The notes: a model not told the origin generated them from the sequence alone. A DNA stretch of 64,000 bases from Bog-756 sp963734435 (GCA_963734435.1 CAVTHA010000002.1:62001-126000); one strand, 5' to 3'; counted from the stretch's first letter, positions 17,727 to 26,468 are shown. Program-made: numbers and translations.

Positions 17727-19664
17727 ATGGGCATCCCCGATGAGGACGTCGCCCGGGTCCGAGCCGCTACCGACATCGTCGCCCTGATCGGGGAGCACGC
17801 CGCCCTCAAGCGCCAAGGCCAGCGCTGGGTCGGCCTGTGCCCGTTCCACAGCGAGAAGACGGCGTCGTTCAGTGTCAACGCCGAGGAGGGCTTCTACTAC
17901 TGCTTCGGCTGCCAGGCCAAAGGCGACGCCATCAGCTTCGTACGGGCGGTAGAGCACCTGGACTTCGTCGACGCCGTGCACCGCCTGGCCGACCGGTCGG
18001 GGATCACCGTCCGGGAGGACGCCCACGCGGGTCGGGACAGCCAGCGGCGCAAGGCGTTCCTGGAAGTCATGGAGCAGGCGGTCGAGTGGTACCACCAACG
18101 GCTGCTCGATGGCCCTGACGCCGGACGGGCGCGGGACTACCTGCGCAGCCGCGGCTACGACGGCGAGGTCGTCCGCCGGTTCCGCCTGGGTTGGGCACCC
18201 GACGAATGGGACGCGCTCTGCGCCGGCCTGGGGTTGAGCCAGGCCACCGCGGTCGGCACCGGCCTCGGGTTCGTGAACCGGCGAGGCCGGCTGCAGGACG
18301 CGTTCCGGGGGCGGATCCTGTTCCCGATCTGCGATCCCTCCGGCCATCCGGTCGCCCTCGGAGGCCGGATCCTGCCCGACAGCGAGGACCCGGCCAAGTA
18401 CAAGAACTCGTCAGAGACGCCCATCTACTCGAAGCGGCGGACGCTCTATGCGCTCAACTGGGCCAAGCAGGACATCATCAAGACGGGAGAGGTCGTGGTC
18501 TGCGAGGGCTACACCGACGTCATCGGGCTCTTCGGGGCGGGGGTCGAGCGTGCGGTCGCCACCTGTGGGACGGCGCTGGCCGAAGAGCACGTGAAGCTCC
18601 TGCGGAACTTTGCCTCGAGGGTGGTTCTGGCCTTCGACGCCGATGGCGCCGGCCAATCGGCCGCCAGTCGCTTCTACGAGTGGGAGCGACGGCTGGAGAT
18701 CGACGTGGCGGTCGCCGATCTCCAGCCTGGCTCGGATCCCGGTGAGATGGCCCGGAGCGACCCGGAGGGACTTCGTGCCGCCGTCGAGCAGGCCAAGCCG
18801 TTCCTCCGTTTCCGGGTCGAGCGGATCCTCGACGCCGCTCAGCTCGACACGCCCGAGGGCCGGGCGAAGGCGGCGGACGCCGCCCTGGTGGCCGTGGCCG
18901 AGCACCCGGACGACCTGGTGCGCGATCAGTACGTGATGCAGGTCGCCGAGCGTTGCCATCTCGAGCCGTCCCAGCTCCGGCCACGGCTCGAGCACCTGCG
19001 GAACGAACGGGCGAGGACGGCGGCACCCCATTCGGGTGCCGGACCGGAGACCCGCCGGCGGCGGCCGGGCCCCCACCGGTCCGAGGACGAGTCGTGGGTC
19101 CGCGAGCCGGACGGCGGCGGCGACGAACTGGTCCCGGTCCCTGACTCGAGTCAGTGGCGCGGACGCGCCGGGGACAGGGGAGATAGCCCGAACGGACGGA
19201 GCGCACCGGGTGGAAACGGTCCGGTCCGGGAGTTCCGGCCGGGACTGGAGGCACTCCGGTTGGCCATCCACCGCCCGGACGATGTGGGTGATCGACTCGA
19301 GGCCGCCCTGTTCCGCGACGACCTGCAACGTGCCGCGTTCCAGTCCCTGGTCGACGCCGACGACCTGCATCAAGCCATCGACACCGCTCCCCCGCAGGTT
19401 CAGGCCCTGCTGGTCCGCCTCACGGTGGAAGAGCCGACCAGCGAACCGGGCGAGGTGGTATCGCAGCTGGTCCGACACGCGGCCCGTCGAGAGCTCCGGG
19501 TGATCACGGCTGAGGCCCGCACGTCGGCGGCCGCAGCTCAGGAGGCAGCTGCGGTGACTGCGTGGGTTCAGGAACTCGACGATCCCGACGCCTCGGCCGC
19601 AGCGACGGCCAGATTGGTAGCCTGGCTCGTAGTGAGGACACGAACGAGCGGTCCGGAGGAGTAG
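17727..19664 (+). CDS. dnaG: DNA primase
   Basis: DnaG makes RNA primers for replication. The 645-residue protein has the N-terminal zinc-binding domain (Cys38, His41, Cys59, Cys62), the TOPRIM core with CEGYTDVIGL and DADGAGQ, and a C-terminal helicase-binding region after an Arg/Gly-rich linker. The start is the ATG at 17727. rpoD begins 2 bases after its stop, which gives the classical macromolecular-synthesis pairing of dnaG and rpoD. The deoxyguanosine triphosphohydrolase gene often found upstream of dnaG in actinobacteria is absent; ppdK stands there instead. Confidence 0.97.
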   Translation: MGIPDEDVARVRAATDIVALIGEHAALKRQGQRWVGLCPFHSEKTASFSVNAEEGFYYCFGCQAKGDAISFVRAVEHLDFVDAVHRLADRSGITVREDAHAGRDSQRRKAFLEVMEQAVEWYHQRLLDGPDAGRARDYLRSRGYDGEVVRRFRLGWAPDEWDALCAGLGLSQATAVGTGLGFVNRRGRLQDAFRGRILFPICDPSGHPVALGGRILPDSEDPAKYKNSSETPIYSKRRTLYALNWAKQDIIKTGEVVVCEGYTDVIGLFGAGVERAVATCGTALAEEHVKLLRNFASRVVLAFDADGAGQSAASRFYEWERRLEIDVAVADLQPGSDPGEMARSDPEGLRAAVEQAKPFLRFRVERILDAAQLDTPEGRAKAADAALVAVAEHPDDLVRDQYVMQVAERCHLEPSQLRPRLEHLRNERARTAAPHSGAGPETRRRRPGPHRSEDESWVREPDGGGDELVPVPDSSQWRGRAGDRGDSPNGRSAPGGNGPVREFRPGLEALRLAIHRPDDVGDRLEAALFRDDLQRAAFQSLVDADDLHQAIDTAPPQVQALLVRLTVEEPTSEPGEVVSQLVRHAARRELRVITAEARTSAAAAQEAAAVTAWVQELDDPDASAAATARLVAWLVVRTRTSGPEE

Positions 19665-19666
19665 GG

Positions 19667-21148
19667 GTGATCTCCGAGCAGGGTTCGCGTCTCGTGACGG
19701 TGGAGGCGGAGCGCGTCGACGTGGCACCCGCCATCCACGCCACCGGCAGCGCAACGCTCGACGAGGTTCCCGCTGATCAATTCGATGCGCTCATTCGCTT
19801 GGGACAGGCGCGGGGCGGTTTGACGCAGGACGATGTCATGACGGTGCTGCGACCAGTCGAGTTGAGTGCCGAGCTCATCTCCGACATCGTGGACCGCATC
19901 CGCGCCGCCGGAGTCGAATTCACCTACGACACCGACGAGACCACGGTCGTCCCGATGAGCAGCGCGACCGACGGCATCGCCGACCCGTTGCTCGGGGAGG
20001 TTGCCCTCGTATCTGGAGCGGCTGACGCCGCGGACGGCAACGATCACCTTCGGCCGGCGCGCCTCTTGGATATGGATCCCCCGACCGCTCCCGCCCGGCG
20101 GAATGGAGGGGCGCCGGTCCTGGACGATGACGAGGTTCCGGTTCGGCCCCACGCTCGGCCAGAGCGCACGGCCCGCCGCGGGGCCGACCGGGATGGGTAC
20201 GGCGAGGGCGACGCCTTCAGAGGGTCGGCCGCCGACCCGGTGCACATGTACCTGAAGGAGATCGGCAAGGTCAAGCTGCTCGACGCCGCCCTGGAGGTGG
20301 AGCTGGCCGAGAGGATCTTGGCCGGGTACGCCGCCGCCGAGCGGCTGGCAGCCTTCGAGGGAGGTCCGGGCGAGAGCTATCCCGATCGGGTGAAGGACCG
20401 GGTGATGGTGCGGAGGGGGCAGTCGGCCAAGGAGGCGTTGATCGAGGCCAACCTCCGCCTGGTGGTGTCCATCGCCAAGCGGTACCGCAACCGCGGGCTG
20501 GCCTTCCTCGACCTCATCCAGGAGGGGAATCTCGGACTGATGCGGGCGGTCGAGAAGTTCGACCACACCAAGGGCTTCAAGTTCTCGACCTACGCGACGT
20601 GGTGGATCCGGCAGGCCATCACCCGTGCCATCGCCGATCAGGCTCGGACCATCCGCATCCCCGTGCACATGGTGGAGACGATCAACAAAGTGGTCTGGGC
20701 CCAACGCCAGCTCCTCCAGGAGCTGGGGCGCGAACCCAGCGCCGAAGAAGTGGCCGGCCGCGTGGACTTCTCCATTGAACGCGTGCGAGAGATCCAGCGC
20801 ATCAACCAGGACACGGTCTCGCTCGAACAGCCGATGGGGGACGAGGACGACTTCAGCCTGTCGGATCTCATCGAAGACCGCGAGGCAGTGGTGCCCGATG
20901 ACGCCGCCGCCCGCATCATGCTCGACGACGCGGTGAGGGAGGCACTCGGCCATCTTTCGCCTCGAGAGCAGGACGTCGTCCGGCTCCGCTTCGGGCTGGA
21001 GGACGGCAAGATCAGGACGCTCGAAGAGGTCGGCAAGGCGTTCGGGGTCACCCGCGAACGGATCAGGCAGATCGAGGCCAAGACTCTGGCCAAGCTGCGC
21101 CGGCCGGAATCGGCGCAGCTGCTCCGCGACTACCTCGACGAGGCCTGA
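19667..21148 (+). CDS. rpoD: RNA polymerase primary sigma factor
   Basis: A sigma-70 family group 1 factor. The start is taken as the GTG at 19667, 2 bases after dnaG, giving 493 residues. Region 1.2 is DPVHMYLKEIGKVKLL. Region 2 contains LVVSIAKRYRNRGLAFLDLIQEGNLGL with the -10-reading KFSTYATWWIRQAI. Region 3 is IRIPVHMVETINK, and region 4 has the helix-turn-helix LEEVGKAFGVTRERIRQIEAK. The N-terminal 180 residues are acidic and variable, as expected of region 1.1. Co-translation with dnaG is likely. Confidence 0.97.
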   Translation: MISEQGSRLVTVEAERVDVAPAIHATGSATLDEVPADQFDALIRLGQARGGLTQDDVMTVLRPVELSAELISDIVDRIRAAGVEFTYDTDETTVVPMSSATDGIADPLLGEVALVSGAADAADGNDHLRPARLLDMDPPTAPARRNGGAPVLDDDEVPVRPHARPERTARRGADRDGYGEGDAFRGSAADPVHMYLKEIGKVKLLDAALEVELAERILAGYAAAERLAAFEGGPGESYPDRVKDRVMVRRGQSAKEALIEANLRLVVSIAKRYRNRGLAFLDLIQEGNLGLMRAVEKFDHTKGFKFSTYATWWIRQAITRAIADQARTIRIPVHMVETINKVVWAQRQLLQELGREPSAEEVAGRVDFSIERVREIQRINQDTVSLEQPMGDEDDFSLSDLIEDREAVVPDDAAARIMLDDAVREALGHLSPREQDVVRLRFGLEDGKIRTLEEVGKAFGVTRERIRQIEAKTLAKLRRPESAQLLRDYLDEA

Positions 21149-21525
21149 CTTCTCGCCGCCGCCCGCCGGCGGTGGGTGCCGGGCGCTCGAGGTGCGAGCT
21201 CGGGTGGGTGTCGCCGGTGATTGAGGGCACTGGCCAGGTCCTCGGCCAGATCGACCGCAATGGCGTCGGCCGCCTGGTCACCGTTTCGCCATCCGAGCCG
21301 GACGCCGACCGTGTCCTTGAGCCGCTCGAGGCCGAGGTTGGCCACTGCCCTCGACTTGGTGCCGACGAGCGTTGCCGTGCCCGAAACCGGCGCGGAGCGG
21401 CCCACATGGGTGAGCGCCCGGCCGATCTGAAGGTATCGATCCCGACCGGCTCTCGCCCCCAAGACGTAACCGAGACAGAAAGCCACAACCGTGCCAACGC
21501 GAAGTTTCACCGGCCCATTCTGCAC
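21130..21525 (-). CDS. small conserved membrane-anchored protein
   Basis: A 131-residue protein with an N-terminal hydrophobic stretch continuing into GYVLGARAGRDRYLQIGR, a pattern common to small YtxH-like actinobacterial membrane proteins of unknown function. The C-terminal third is Arg/Ala-rich and unremarkable. The ORF ends inside the last 19 bases of rpoD on the opposite strand. The family is recognised only by pattern and no function is proposed. Confidence 0.6.
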   Translation of the reverse strand: MQNGPVKLRVGTVVAFCLGYVLGARAGRDRYLQIGRALTHVGRSAPVSGTATLVGTKSRAVANLGLERLKDTVGVRLGWRNGDQAADAIAVDLAEDLASALNHRRHPPELAPRAPGTHRRRAAARSQASSR

Positions 21526-21622
21526 CGACCGAGGCGGCCCTGCACCCAGGCCGTCCCGGCGGTACGCACCGGCTAGTGTCCACAGGCGCGCGGCCGCAGC
21601 TTTGCGTCGCAGCCCAGCACGT

Positions 21623-21695
21623 TCCGGGGTAGCTCAATCGGCAGAGCAAGCGGCTGTTAACCGCTAGGTTGAGAGTTCGAGTCTCTCCCCCGGAG
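21623..21695 (+). tRNA. tRNA-Asn(GTT)
   Basis: A full cloverleaf with acceptor stem TCCGGGG/CCCCGGA (7 perfect pairs), D-arm AGCTCAATCGGCAGAGCA, anticodon loop CTGTTAA reading GTT, and T-arm with GTTCGAGTC. There is no encoded CCA. Confidence 0.96.
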
Positions 21696-21865
21696 CTGTC
21701 CCAAAGTGCGGCGGTTTCATTGGAGCGCCGCGCCGTCCGATACCGGGTCGGCGCGATCTGGGCGCCGTGTTTTGGCCGTCGTCGCACGCTGGTCGGCGAA
21801 CCATGCGGGCGCGCTTGCCGTGGACACGGCGCGGATTCTCGCGCCATCTCTGGCAAGATTGCATC

Positions 21866-22153
21866 GTGGGGATTCGCAATCAGCCCACGCGGGTTGTCGT
21901 CGTCGTGGGGCTATGGGCCATGTGGGTCCTCTGGACGGTGACGCGGTTCACCAGCACCATGATCGTGACCCTTTCCTCCACGTCCACCACGTGTCCGACT
22001 TTCCAGACCTGCACCACTCCCGCTTCGGTGGCCGTCCAGCGGACGTTCTACTTCAGTTGGTGGCACCTGGTATTCACCGTGATCGGCGCGGTACTGCTGT
22101 TGGCGGCCTCCGTCATGCTCCTCCGCACGCCCAGGTCGGTCGAGGAGATCTGA
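21866..22153 (+). CDS. small two-TM membrane protein
   Basis: A 95-residue protein from the GTG at 21866, downstream of tRNA-Asn. It has an N-terminal hydrophobic segment (VVVVVGLWAMWVLWTV), a Thr/Cys-containing loop with two Cys (TCPTFQTC) and a second hydrophobic segment (HLVFTVIGAVLLLAASVML). The loop lies between the two membrane segments and could form a disulfide. I do not recognise the family. An in-frame start further upstream exists but has less protein-like sequence. Confidence 0.55.
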   Translation: MGIRNQPTRVVVVVGLWAMWVLWTVTRFTSTMIVTLSSTSTTCPTFQTCTTPASVAVQRTFYFSWWHLVFTVIGAVLLLAASVMLLRTPRSVEEI

Positions 22154-22191
22154 CGCCGCCGCCACCCGGTCATTGCGGGTCGTTGTGGATC

Positions 22192-22219
22192 GCCTGGCCC
22201 CGGTGCCCCTCGGCCAGGC
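22192..22219. terminator. bidirectional terminator-like hairpin
   Basis: A perfect 8-bp inverted repeat GCCTGGCC...GGCCAGGC with a 12-base loop, placed exactly between two convergent ORFs ending at 22153 and 22220. No U-tract follows, which is common in high-GC actinobacteria. The call rests on position and symmetry. Confidence 0.45.
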
Positions 22220-22615
22220 CTACGCCGGCAGTCCGTCGAGGGCCCGGTCGACGACGGCCTGGTGGTCGAGGCCGGCGGCCCGGGTGGCCCGGGTGAGCAG
22301 ATCGCAGAGATAGGCGGCGAGCACCAGGGTGTCCGCCCTCGGGTCCCGCCCGACGAAGGGGAGGGGCTCCTCGGCCCGGTCGAGACCGGCGGCGGCCACG
22401 ACGGCCTCCCGCAGGGCCGACAAGGTGGCCCGGGCCTCGGCCGTCCCGACCCCGGCCAGGCGCATCCAGGCCGAGAGGCCCAGCTCGAGGGCGAGATCGG
22501 GGCCCCCGGGGGCCCCGGGCCCGAAGGTGGCGAGCCCGGAGAGGACGATCCGGGCGAAGCGGTCCCGGGCCCCGGGATCGGCCTCCGGGGTGCGGTGGAG
22601 GGAGAGGGCCATCAC
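22220..22615 (-). CDS. hypothetical protein divergent from ku
   Basis: A 131-residue, Leu/Ala-rich, probably all-helical soluble protein (ATLSALREAVVAAAGLDRAEEPL, LVLAAYLCDLLTRATRAAGLDH). I know of no recognisable domain. It is preferred over overlapping ORFs on both strands because its composition is the most protein-like. It diverges from ku and converges with the small membrane protein gene across a hairpin. Its reality is moderately supported. Confidence 0.45.
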   Translation of the reverse strand: MMALSLHRTPEADPGARDRFARIVLSGLATFGPGAPGGPDLALELGLSAWMRLAGVGTAEARATLSALREAVVAAAGLDRAEEPLPFVGRDPRADTLVLAAYLCDLLTRATRAAGLDHQAVVDRALDGLPA

Positions 22616-22658
22616 CGCCAGTGTGGCGAGCGGGTGTGACGGGGTGGTGGACCATGGT

Positions 22659-22676
22659 GGTCAGGCCACCCTGACC
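22659..22676. promoter_or_regulatory. inverted repeat just upstream of ku
   Basis: Perfect 7-bp arms GGTCAGG and CCTGACC with a 4-base centre lie 17 bases before the ku ATG and next to a possible -10-like TAAAGCT. Its position between divergent genes suggests an operator, but no regulator can be named. Confidence 0.35.
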
Positions 22677-22693
22677 TGGGTAAAGCTAGGGGC

Positions 22694-23608
22694 ATGGCAC
22701 GCACCATCTGGAAGGGCTCCCTCAGCTTCGGCCTGGTCAACGTCCCGGTCGGCCTGTACCCGGCCACGGCCGAGAAGACCATCCGCTTCCACCAGTTCGA
22801 GGCGGGCACCGCCGACCGCATCCGCTACAAGAAGGTCAACGAGCGCACCGGGGACGAGGTCGACCAAAAGGACATCGTGCGGGGGGTGGACCTGGGCGGC
22901 GGGGACTACGTGCTCCTCACCGACGAGGAGCTGGCGGCGGCGGAGCCGGTCAAGTCCCGACTCATCGAGCTCACCGACTTCGTGGACCTGGGCGACATCG
23001 ACCCGGTCTACTTCCGCACCACCTACTACCTCGCCCCCGAGGGGGAGGCGGCCGAGAAGGCCTACGCCCTGCTGCGCTCGGTCATGGCCGGGGCGAAGAA
23101 GATCGCCATCGGCACCCTCGTCATGCGCAACAAGGAGTACCCCGTCGCCATCCGCCCCGACACCGACGTCCTCCTGCTCGAGACCCTGTACTTCGCCGAC
23201 GAGATCCGCCGCCCCGACCAGGAGCTCCCCGGGCTGCCCCACCAGGTGGAGCTGACCGACAAGGAGACCGCCATGGCCGAGCTGTTGGTCCAGTCCATGG
23301 AGAGCCCCTGGGACCCCACCCGCTACGAGGACACCCACCGGGCCAAGGTCGAGTCCCTCATCGACGAGAAGCGCCAGGGCCACGAGATCGTGACCGAGGC
23401 CCCGGCCCGCCCGGCCAAGGTGGTCGACCTCATGGAGGCGCTCAGCGCCAGCATCGACGAGGCCCGGGCCAAGACGACCGCCACCGCCGGCACCGGGAAG
23501 GCCAAGGCCAAAGCCAAGCGCCCACCCCGGGCCCGCACCGTGGCCAAGCCCGCCGCCGCCACCCCGACCAAGAAGGCCGCCCCGAAGCCCCGCCGCAAGG
23601 CGTCCTGA
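22694..23608 (+). CDS. ku: non-homologous end joining protein Ku
   Basis: Bacterial Ku homodimerises into a ring that binds DNA ends and recruits ligase D. The 304-residue protein opens with the family signature MARTIWKGSLSFGLVNVPVGL and contains VDLGDIDPVYFRTTYYLAP and KIAIGTLVMRNKEY. The C terminus beyond about residue 255 is a Lys/Ala/Pro-rich basic tail, like the extended tails of actinobacterial Ku that aid DNA binding. No ligD gene is in the window. An inverted repeat lies just upstream. Confidence 0.97.
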   Translation: MARTIWKGSLSFGLVNVPVGLYPATAEKTIRFHQFEAGTADRIRYKKVNERTGDEVDQKDIVRGVDLGGGDYVLLTDEELAAAEPVKSRLIELTDFVDLGDIDPVYFRTTYYLAPEGEAAEKAYALLRSVMAGAKKIAIGTLVMRNKEYPVAIRPDTDVLLLETLYFADEIRRPDQELPGLPHQVELTDKETAMAELLVQSMESPWDPTRYEDTHRAKVESLIDEKRQGHEIVTEAPARPAKVVDLMEALSASIDEARAKTTATAGTGKAKAKAKRPPRARTVAKPAAATPTKKAAPKPRRKAS

Positions 23609-23618
23609 TGGCGCGGGT

Positions 23619-24107
23619 TCAAGCCCGTGCGAGCATGCGGTCCTTCACCAGGCCGAATTCGTCGACGAGTTGGCTGAAGGCGGCAGAAGCCCCATCGGGA
23701 TCCGTCCCGTAGACCTGGCGCATGATCGTCAGCGATTCGAAGTCGGCGCTGAGTGCGGAGTCGACCATGGACGCGTGGGTCGTATAGACATCGGTGGAGG
23801 CCTGGATGGTCATCCTGAGAAAGTCCTCATCTGGCCCCTCGGCCCGGCCCACCAGCGCCATGGCATCCAGCGTGAGGTCGAGTGCGACCACCTGTGCTCC
23901 CATGAACACCGAGACCATCGTGCCCCGAAGGGCAACGTCGGCCGCCGCCTTCAAGTAACTGTTTCCCAGCCAGTAGACCTTGGCCATGGCCCCCACTTCT
24001 GAGGCAATGGGCTCGAGGTGCCGCCGCGCCTGCCGGTAGAGGTCGTCGGTCCGGATGCCGGCGGAATGGTCTCGGATCAGGCACTCGGCCAGCTCCTCGA
24101 CGACCAC
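23619..24107 (-). CDS. hypothetical alpha-helical protein, N terminus uncertain
   Basis: A 162-residue, probably helical protein (ARRHLEPIASEVGAMAKVYW, ALDLTLDAMALVGRAEG) with no domain I recognise. It converges tightly with ku. The GTG at 24107 lacks an obvious ribosome binding site. An alternative start at 24183 (GTG with AGAAGGA upstream, giving MGKRQKRGVLTSQVDES) lies in another frame and could join by one frame change near 24115-24150. Whether the true protein includes those roughly 20 extra residues is unresolved. Confidence 0.5.
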   Translation of the reverse strand: MVVEELAECLIRDHSAGIRTDDLYRQARRHLEPIASEVGAMAKVYWLGNSYLKAAADVALRGTMVSVFMGAQVVALDLTLDAMALVGRAEGPDEDFLRMTIQASTDVYTTHASMVDSALSADFESLTIMRQVYGTDPDGASAAFSQLVDEFGLVKDRMLARA

Positions 24108-24183
24108 ATAAGTCAGCGAGAGCCGCCTTTGCAGATTCGTCCACCTGGGACGTCAGGACTCCCCGCTTTTGACGCTTGCCCAC

Positions 24184-24759
24184 ACCGAGATCCTTCTAGC
24201 AGCAGGTGGCTACGTCAATCGGGCGCGGGGATACGGTCACGGAGAGTGCAGCCACGTCCCATTCGGGCCCCCTTCAGCCCCTCGGTGGGCAAAGGCCCTC
24301 CGCCTTCGGTTCGCCCGTGAGGCGCCCGGCCGAATTGGCCAGGCCGGTGAGTGCTCCCGCCGACCTCCGGCCGGCGGCCGGGGCTCGATGGTGGCTCGGG
24401 CCTGTCACATCGAAGGCGTGACCGAATTGAACCCGAAGGAGGAAAAGCCCAGCCCACAGGGCAGGGAATCGCCCGGGGTCCGGAACGGTGGGTCATCGTT
24501 CAGCCTGTGGCGTTAGGCGGCCGGGTCGGGTGACGAGGGTTGCTGGACCGACACTGCGATCCCTCGGGCCAAACGGGATCGGACAGATGCACTGGCGCCC
24601 CCGCACCGGGGAACCGATCGGTGCGCCGGGTCCGGAGGACGTGGGGAGCGGGACCTCACGCTGCGCCACTGCTCGGGTCGGGTTGGGGGTCATCCGGACC
24701 CGTTGCCTCGCCGGACCCCGGGCGATACCGTTCAGCCGACGGGCACCTTGGAGGTGGGA
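24184..24759. other. 576-bp region without a supported gene
   Basis: Several short overlapping ORFs exist here on both strands, but all have skewed Arg/Pro/Gly composition typical of unused frames in high-GC DNA. No RNA gene or strong repeat was seen. The right end holds the ribosome binding site of the gene starting at 24760. Confidence 0.5.
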
Positions 24760-25056
24760 ATGGCGTTCATCCAGATCATCGAGTTCACGACCTCGCAGTG
24801 GGACGAGGTCGAACCCCTCATCAACGAGTGGCGAGAGAAGACCGAGGGGCGGCGCACCGCTCATCGAGCCACAATCACCAAGGACCGCGAGCGACCGGGT
24901 ACCTTCATCCAGATCGTCGAGTTCCCTTCCTATGAGGAGGCCATGGCCAACTCCAACCTTCCCGAAACCGCCGCATTCGCCGAACGGTTGGCCCGGCTGT
25001 GCGACGGTCCGATGTCGTTCCGGAACCTCGACGTTGAACGAGTCGAGGACCTGTGA
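24760..25056 (+). CDS. small ABM/dabb-like protein, function unknown
   Basis: A 98-residue protein with two matching strands, FIQIIEFTTSQWDEVEPLINEW and FIQIVEFPSYEEAMANS, in the manner of a ferredoxin-like alpha/beta barrel (antibiotic-biosynthesis-monooxygenase or related fold). GGAGG precedes the ATG at good spacing. Such proteins are often dimeric heme- or quinone-related monooxygenases or simple stress proteins. No catalytic residue can be assigned, so only the fold is suggested. Confidence 0.7.
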   Translation: MAFIQIIEFTTSQWDEVEPLINEWREKTEGRRTAHRATITKDRERPGTFIQIVEFPSYEEAMANSNLPETAAFAERLARLCDGPMSFRNLDVERVEDL

Positions 25057-25114
25057 GTCCAGCGCGCCCTCGTCGGCTCGCGCATGCAGCTTCGGTTGAT
25101 CATCGAGGCCGACG

Positions 25115-25431
25115 TCAGGTGCCGGTCATCGTGGTCGGAGTCACAGTTAGCTCGGATCCAGAGCCGCGTCGTATCTCCCCGCGGCCGGTGCACGAGTCCT
25201 TGACCGGCGACCCGAATCGAATGACGTTCCCGTCGGGGTCGGTGAACGCACCCTCGTGCTGAACCCACTCGGTGTCCTGGGGACACGTTCGAGGTCGATC
25301 TCGATTCCGTCGAGCGTGAGCGCAGGCCAGGACAGCTGACGGCCGGTGGCCTGGTTGTAGGCTCGCAACTCGAAATGACCTGGCGACATGTCCTTGATTC
25401 CTCCGGCCTGCTCTCGGTCGGTCAGCGCCAT
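25115..25431 (-). pseudogene. VOC/glyoxalase-like fragment with a frame break
   Basis: The C-terminal half of a vicinal-oxygen-chelate domain protein. SPGHFELRAYN, WPALTLDGIEIDLERVP and then, in a second frame, DTEWVQHEGAFTDPDGNVIRFGSP form a continuous VOC-like sequence if one base is added to the run at 25279-25282 (GGGG on the plus strand). The first half of a VOC domain is not found upstream, where the CAU tRNA lies, so the gene is likely a truncated remnant even after the frame is repaired. No function is claimed. Confidence 0.55.
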
Positions 25432-25495
25432 CCGGCAATGGCGGTGCAAGTCCCAGGGTCGAGGTCGGATCGGCGAGGGCGGAATCCCAAGTCAA

Positions 25496-25571
25496 GGGGC
25501 AGTAGCTCAGTGGTCAGAGCAGGGGACTCATAATCCCTCGGTCGCAGGTTCGATCCCTGCCTGCCCCACCA
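25496..25571 (+). tRNA. tRNA with CAT anticodon (Ile2 or elongator Met), CCA encoded
   Basis: Cloverleaf with acceptor GGGGCAG/CTGCCCC, anticodon stem-loop GGGGA-CTCATAA-TCCCT, T-arm GCAGGTTCGATCCCTGC, discriminator A and an encoded CCA. The anticodon arm and variable region resemble tRNA-Ile2, in which C34 is changed to lysidine by TilS, but elongator Met cannot be excluded by eye. Unlike the other two tRNAs in the window, it encodes its CCA end. Confidence 0.93.
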
Positions 25572-25648
25572 GCCGGCGAGGATCGGTTCCGATTGGTCAC
25601 GACAGAGGCCTTGACGCCAGCCCAAGAGGAAGTCACGAAAGGAGGCTC

Positions 25649-26017
25649 ATGGACATCGAGCAGTTCTACAGCTCGGACGAGCGCCGCCGGCGATCGTCCG
25701 AGGTCGAGCTGGGCACCAATTGGTTCGACGCCAAGGGGAACCGCTACGAGCTGAGTTGGGTGGAGGACACTGGAGAGCTGTACACCATGCTCGAGCTGAC
25801 TCCCGAGGCGGACTCGTTTACCCCGTTCGGCGACATCGAAGTCGAGTCGATTCCCGTCGACCGCGTCCTGGTCATGGTGGTGGGCTACATCGACACCCTG
25901 GCCGAGGTCGAGCGGGTGCTCTCGGGCTGGTCCGAGCAGATGGCCAAGCCTGACGGCATCTCCTGGGTGGCCGAGCAGCTGCGGGAGAATCGCGTACCGG
26001 CTGTGCCGCCGGCATGA
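25649..26017 (+). CDS. conserved hypothetical protein
   Basis: A 122-residue acidic soluble protein. AAAGGAGG precedes the ATG at 25649, a strong ribosome binding site. It begins MDIEQFYSSDERRRRSSEVELG, carries a beta-rich central part (WFDAKGNRYELSWVEDTGELY) and ends with a helix (VERVLSGWSEQMA). I see no motif that gives a function. It is the first of four same-strand genes that lead into an LLM oxidoreductase. Confidence 0.7.
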   Translation: MDIEQFYSSDERRRRSSEVELGTNWFDAKGNRYELSWVEDTGELYTMLELTPEADSFTPFGDIEVESIPVDRVLVMVVGYIDTLAEVERVLSGWSEQMAKPDGISWVAEQLRENRVPAVPPA

Positions 26018-26105
26018 TGCCTCGTTTCCAACCGGCGAGAACCGCCGTGAGCGTCCTGGCCGAGGCCGGAGTAGCCGCTCCTGTCGACCAGGAAGGCCGC
26101 TAGCC

Positions 26106-26468
26106 ATGCGACTGGTGATCGATCTCTCCTCCGGCTCGGTTTCGCTCGGTGAGCCCGACGACATGGAGCGATTCTCAGTGCTGGCGTTGCCGGCCGGCCC
26201 TGAGGATCCCGGCGACGTCGCCGCCCTCGGCGCGGTGGCTGCGGCATTGAGCGTGCACGACGCGGGTACGGTCGATCCGGAGGGCAATGCATTCATCCCG
26301 ATCGGGGCGGTGAGGCGGCTGGCGCGGATGGTCGGCGACGATCAGGGCAGCCCAATCTCGGCCGACTGGGAGGCTCGCTTCACCGCGATGGTGGAGCAAG
26401 AGTCGGCCGGTGGGTGGATTACCGACGAGGGCACCATCCGTGCCCACATCGAGTGGGACCGGTCGTGA
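26106..26468 (+). CDS. hypothetical protein coupled to an LLM oxidoreductase
   Basis: A 120-residue acidic protein starting MRLVIDLSSGSVSLGEPDD, with a GGAAGG sequence upstream of its ATG. The central VDPEGNAFIPIGAVRRLARM and the C-terminal WITDEGTIRAHIEW are not from a family I recognise. Its stop overlaps the next gene's start (GTGA at 26465-26468), so the two are translationally coupled. Confidence 0.6.
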   Translation: MRLVIDLSSGSVSLGEPDDMERFSVLALPAGPEDPGDVAALGAVAAALSVHDAGTVDPEGNAFIPIGAVRRLARMVGDDQGSPISADWEARFTAMVEQESAGGWITDEGTIRAHIEWDRS

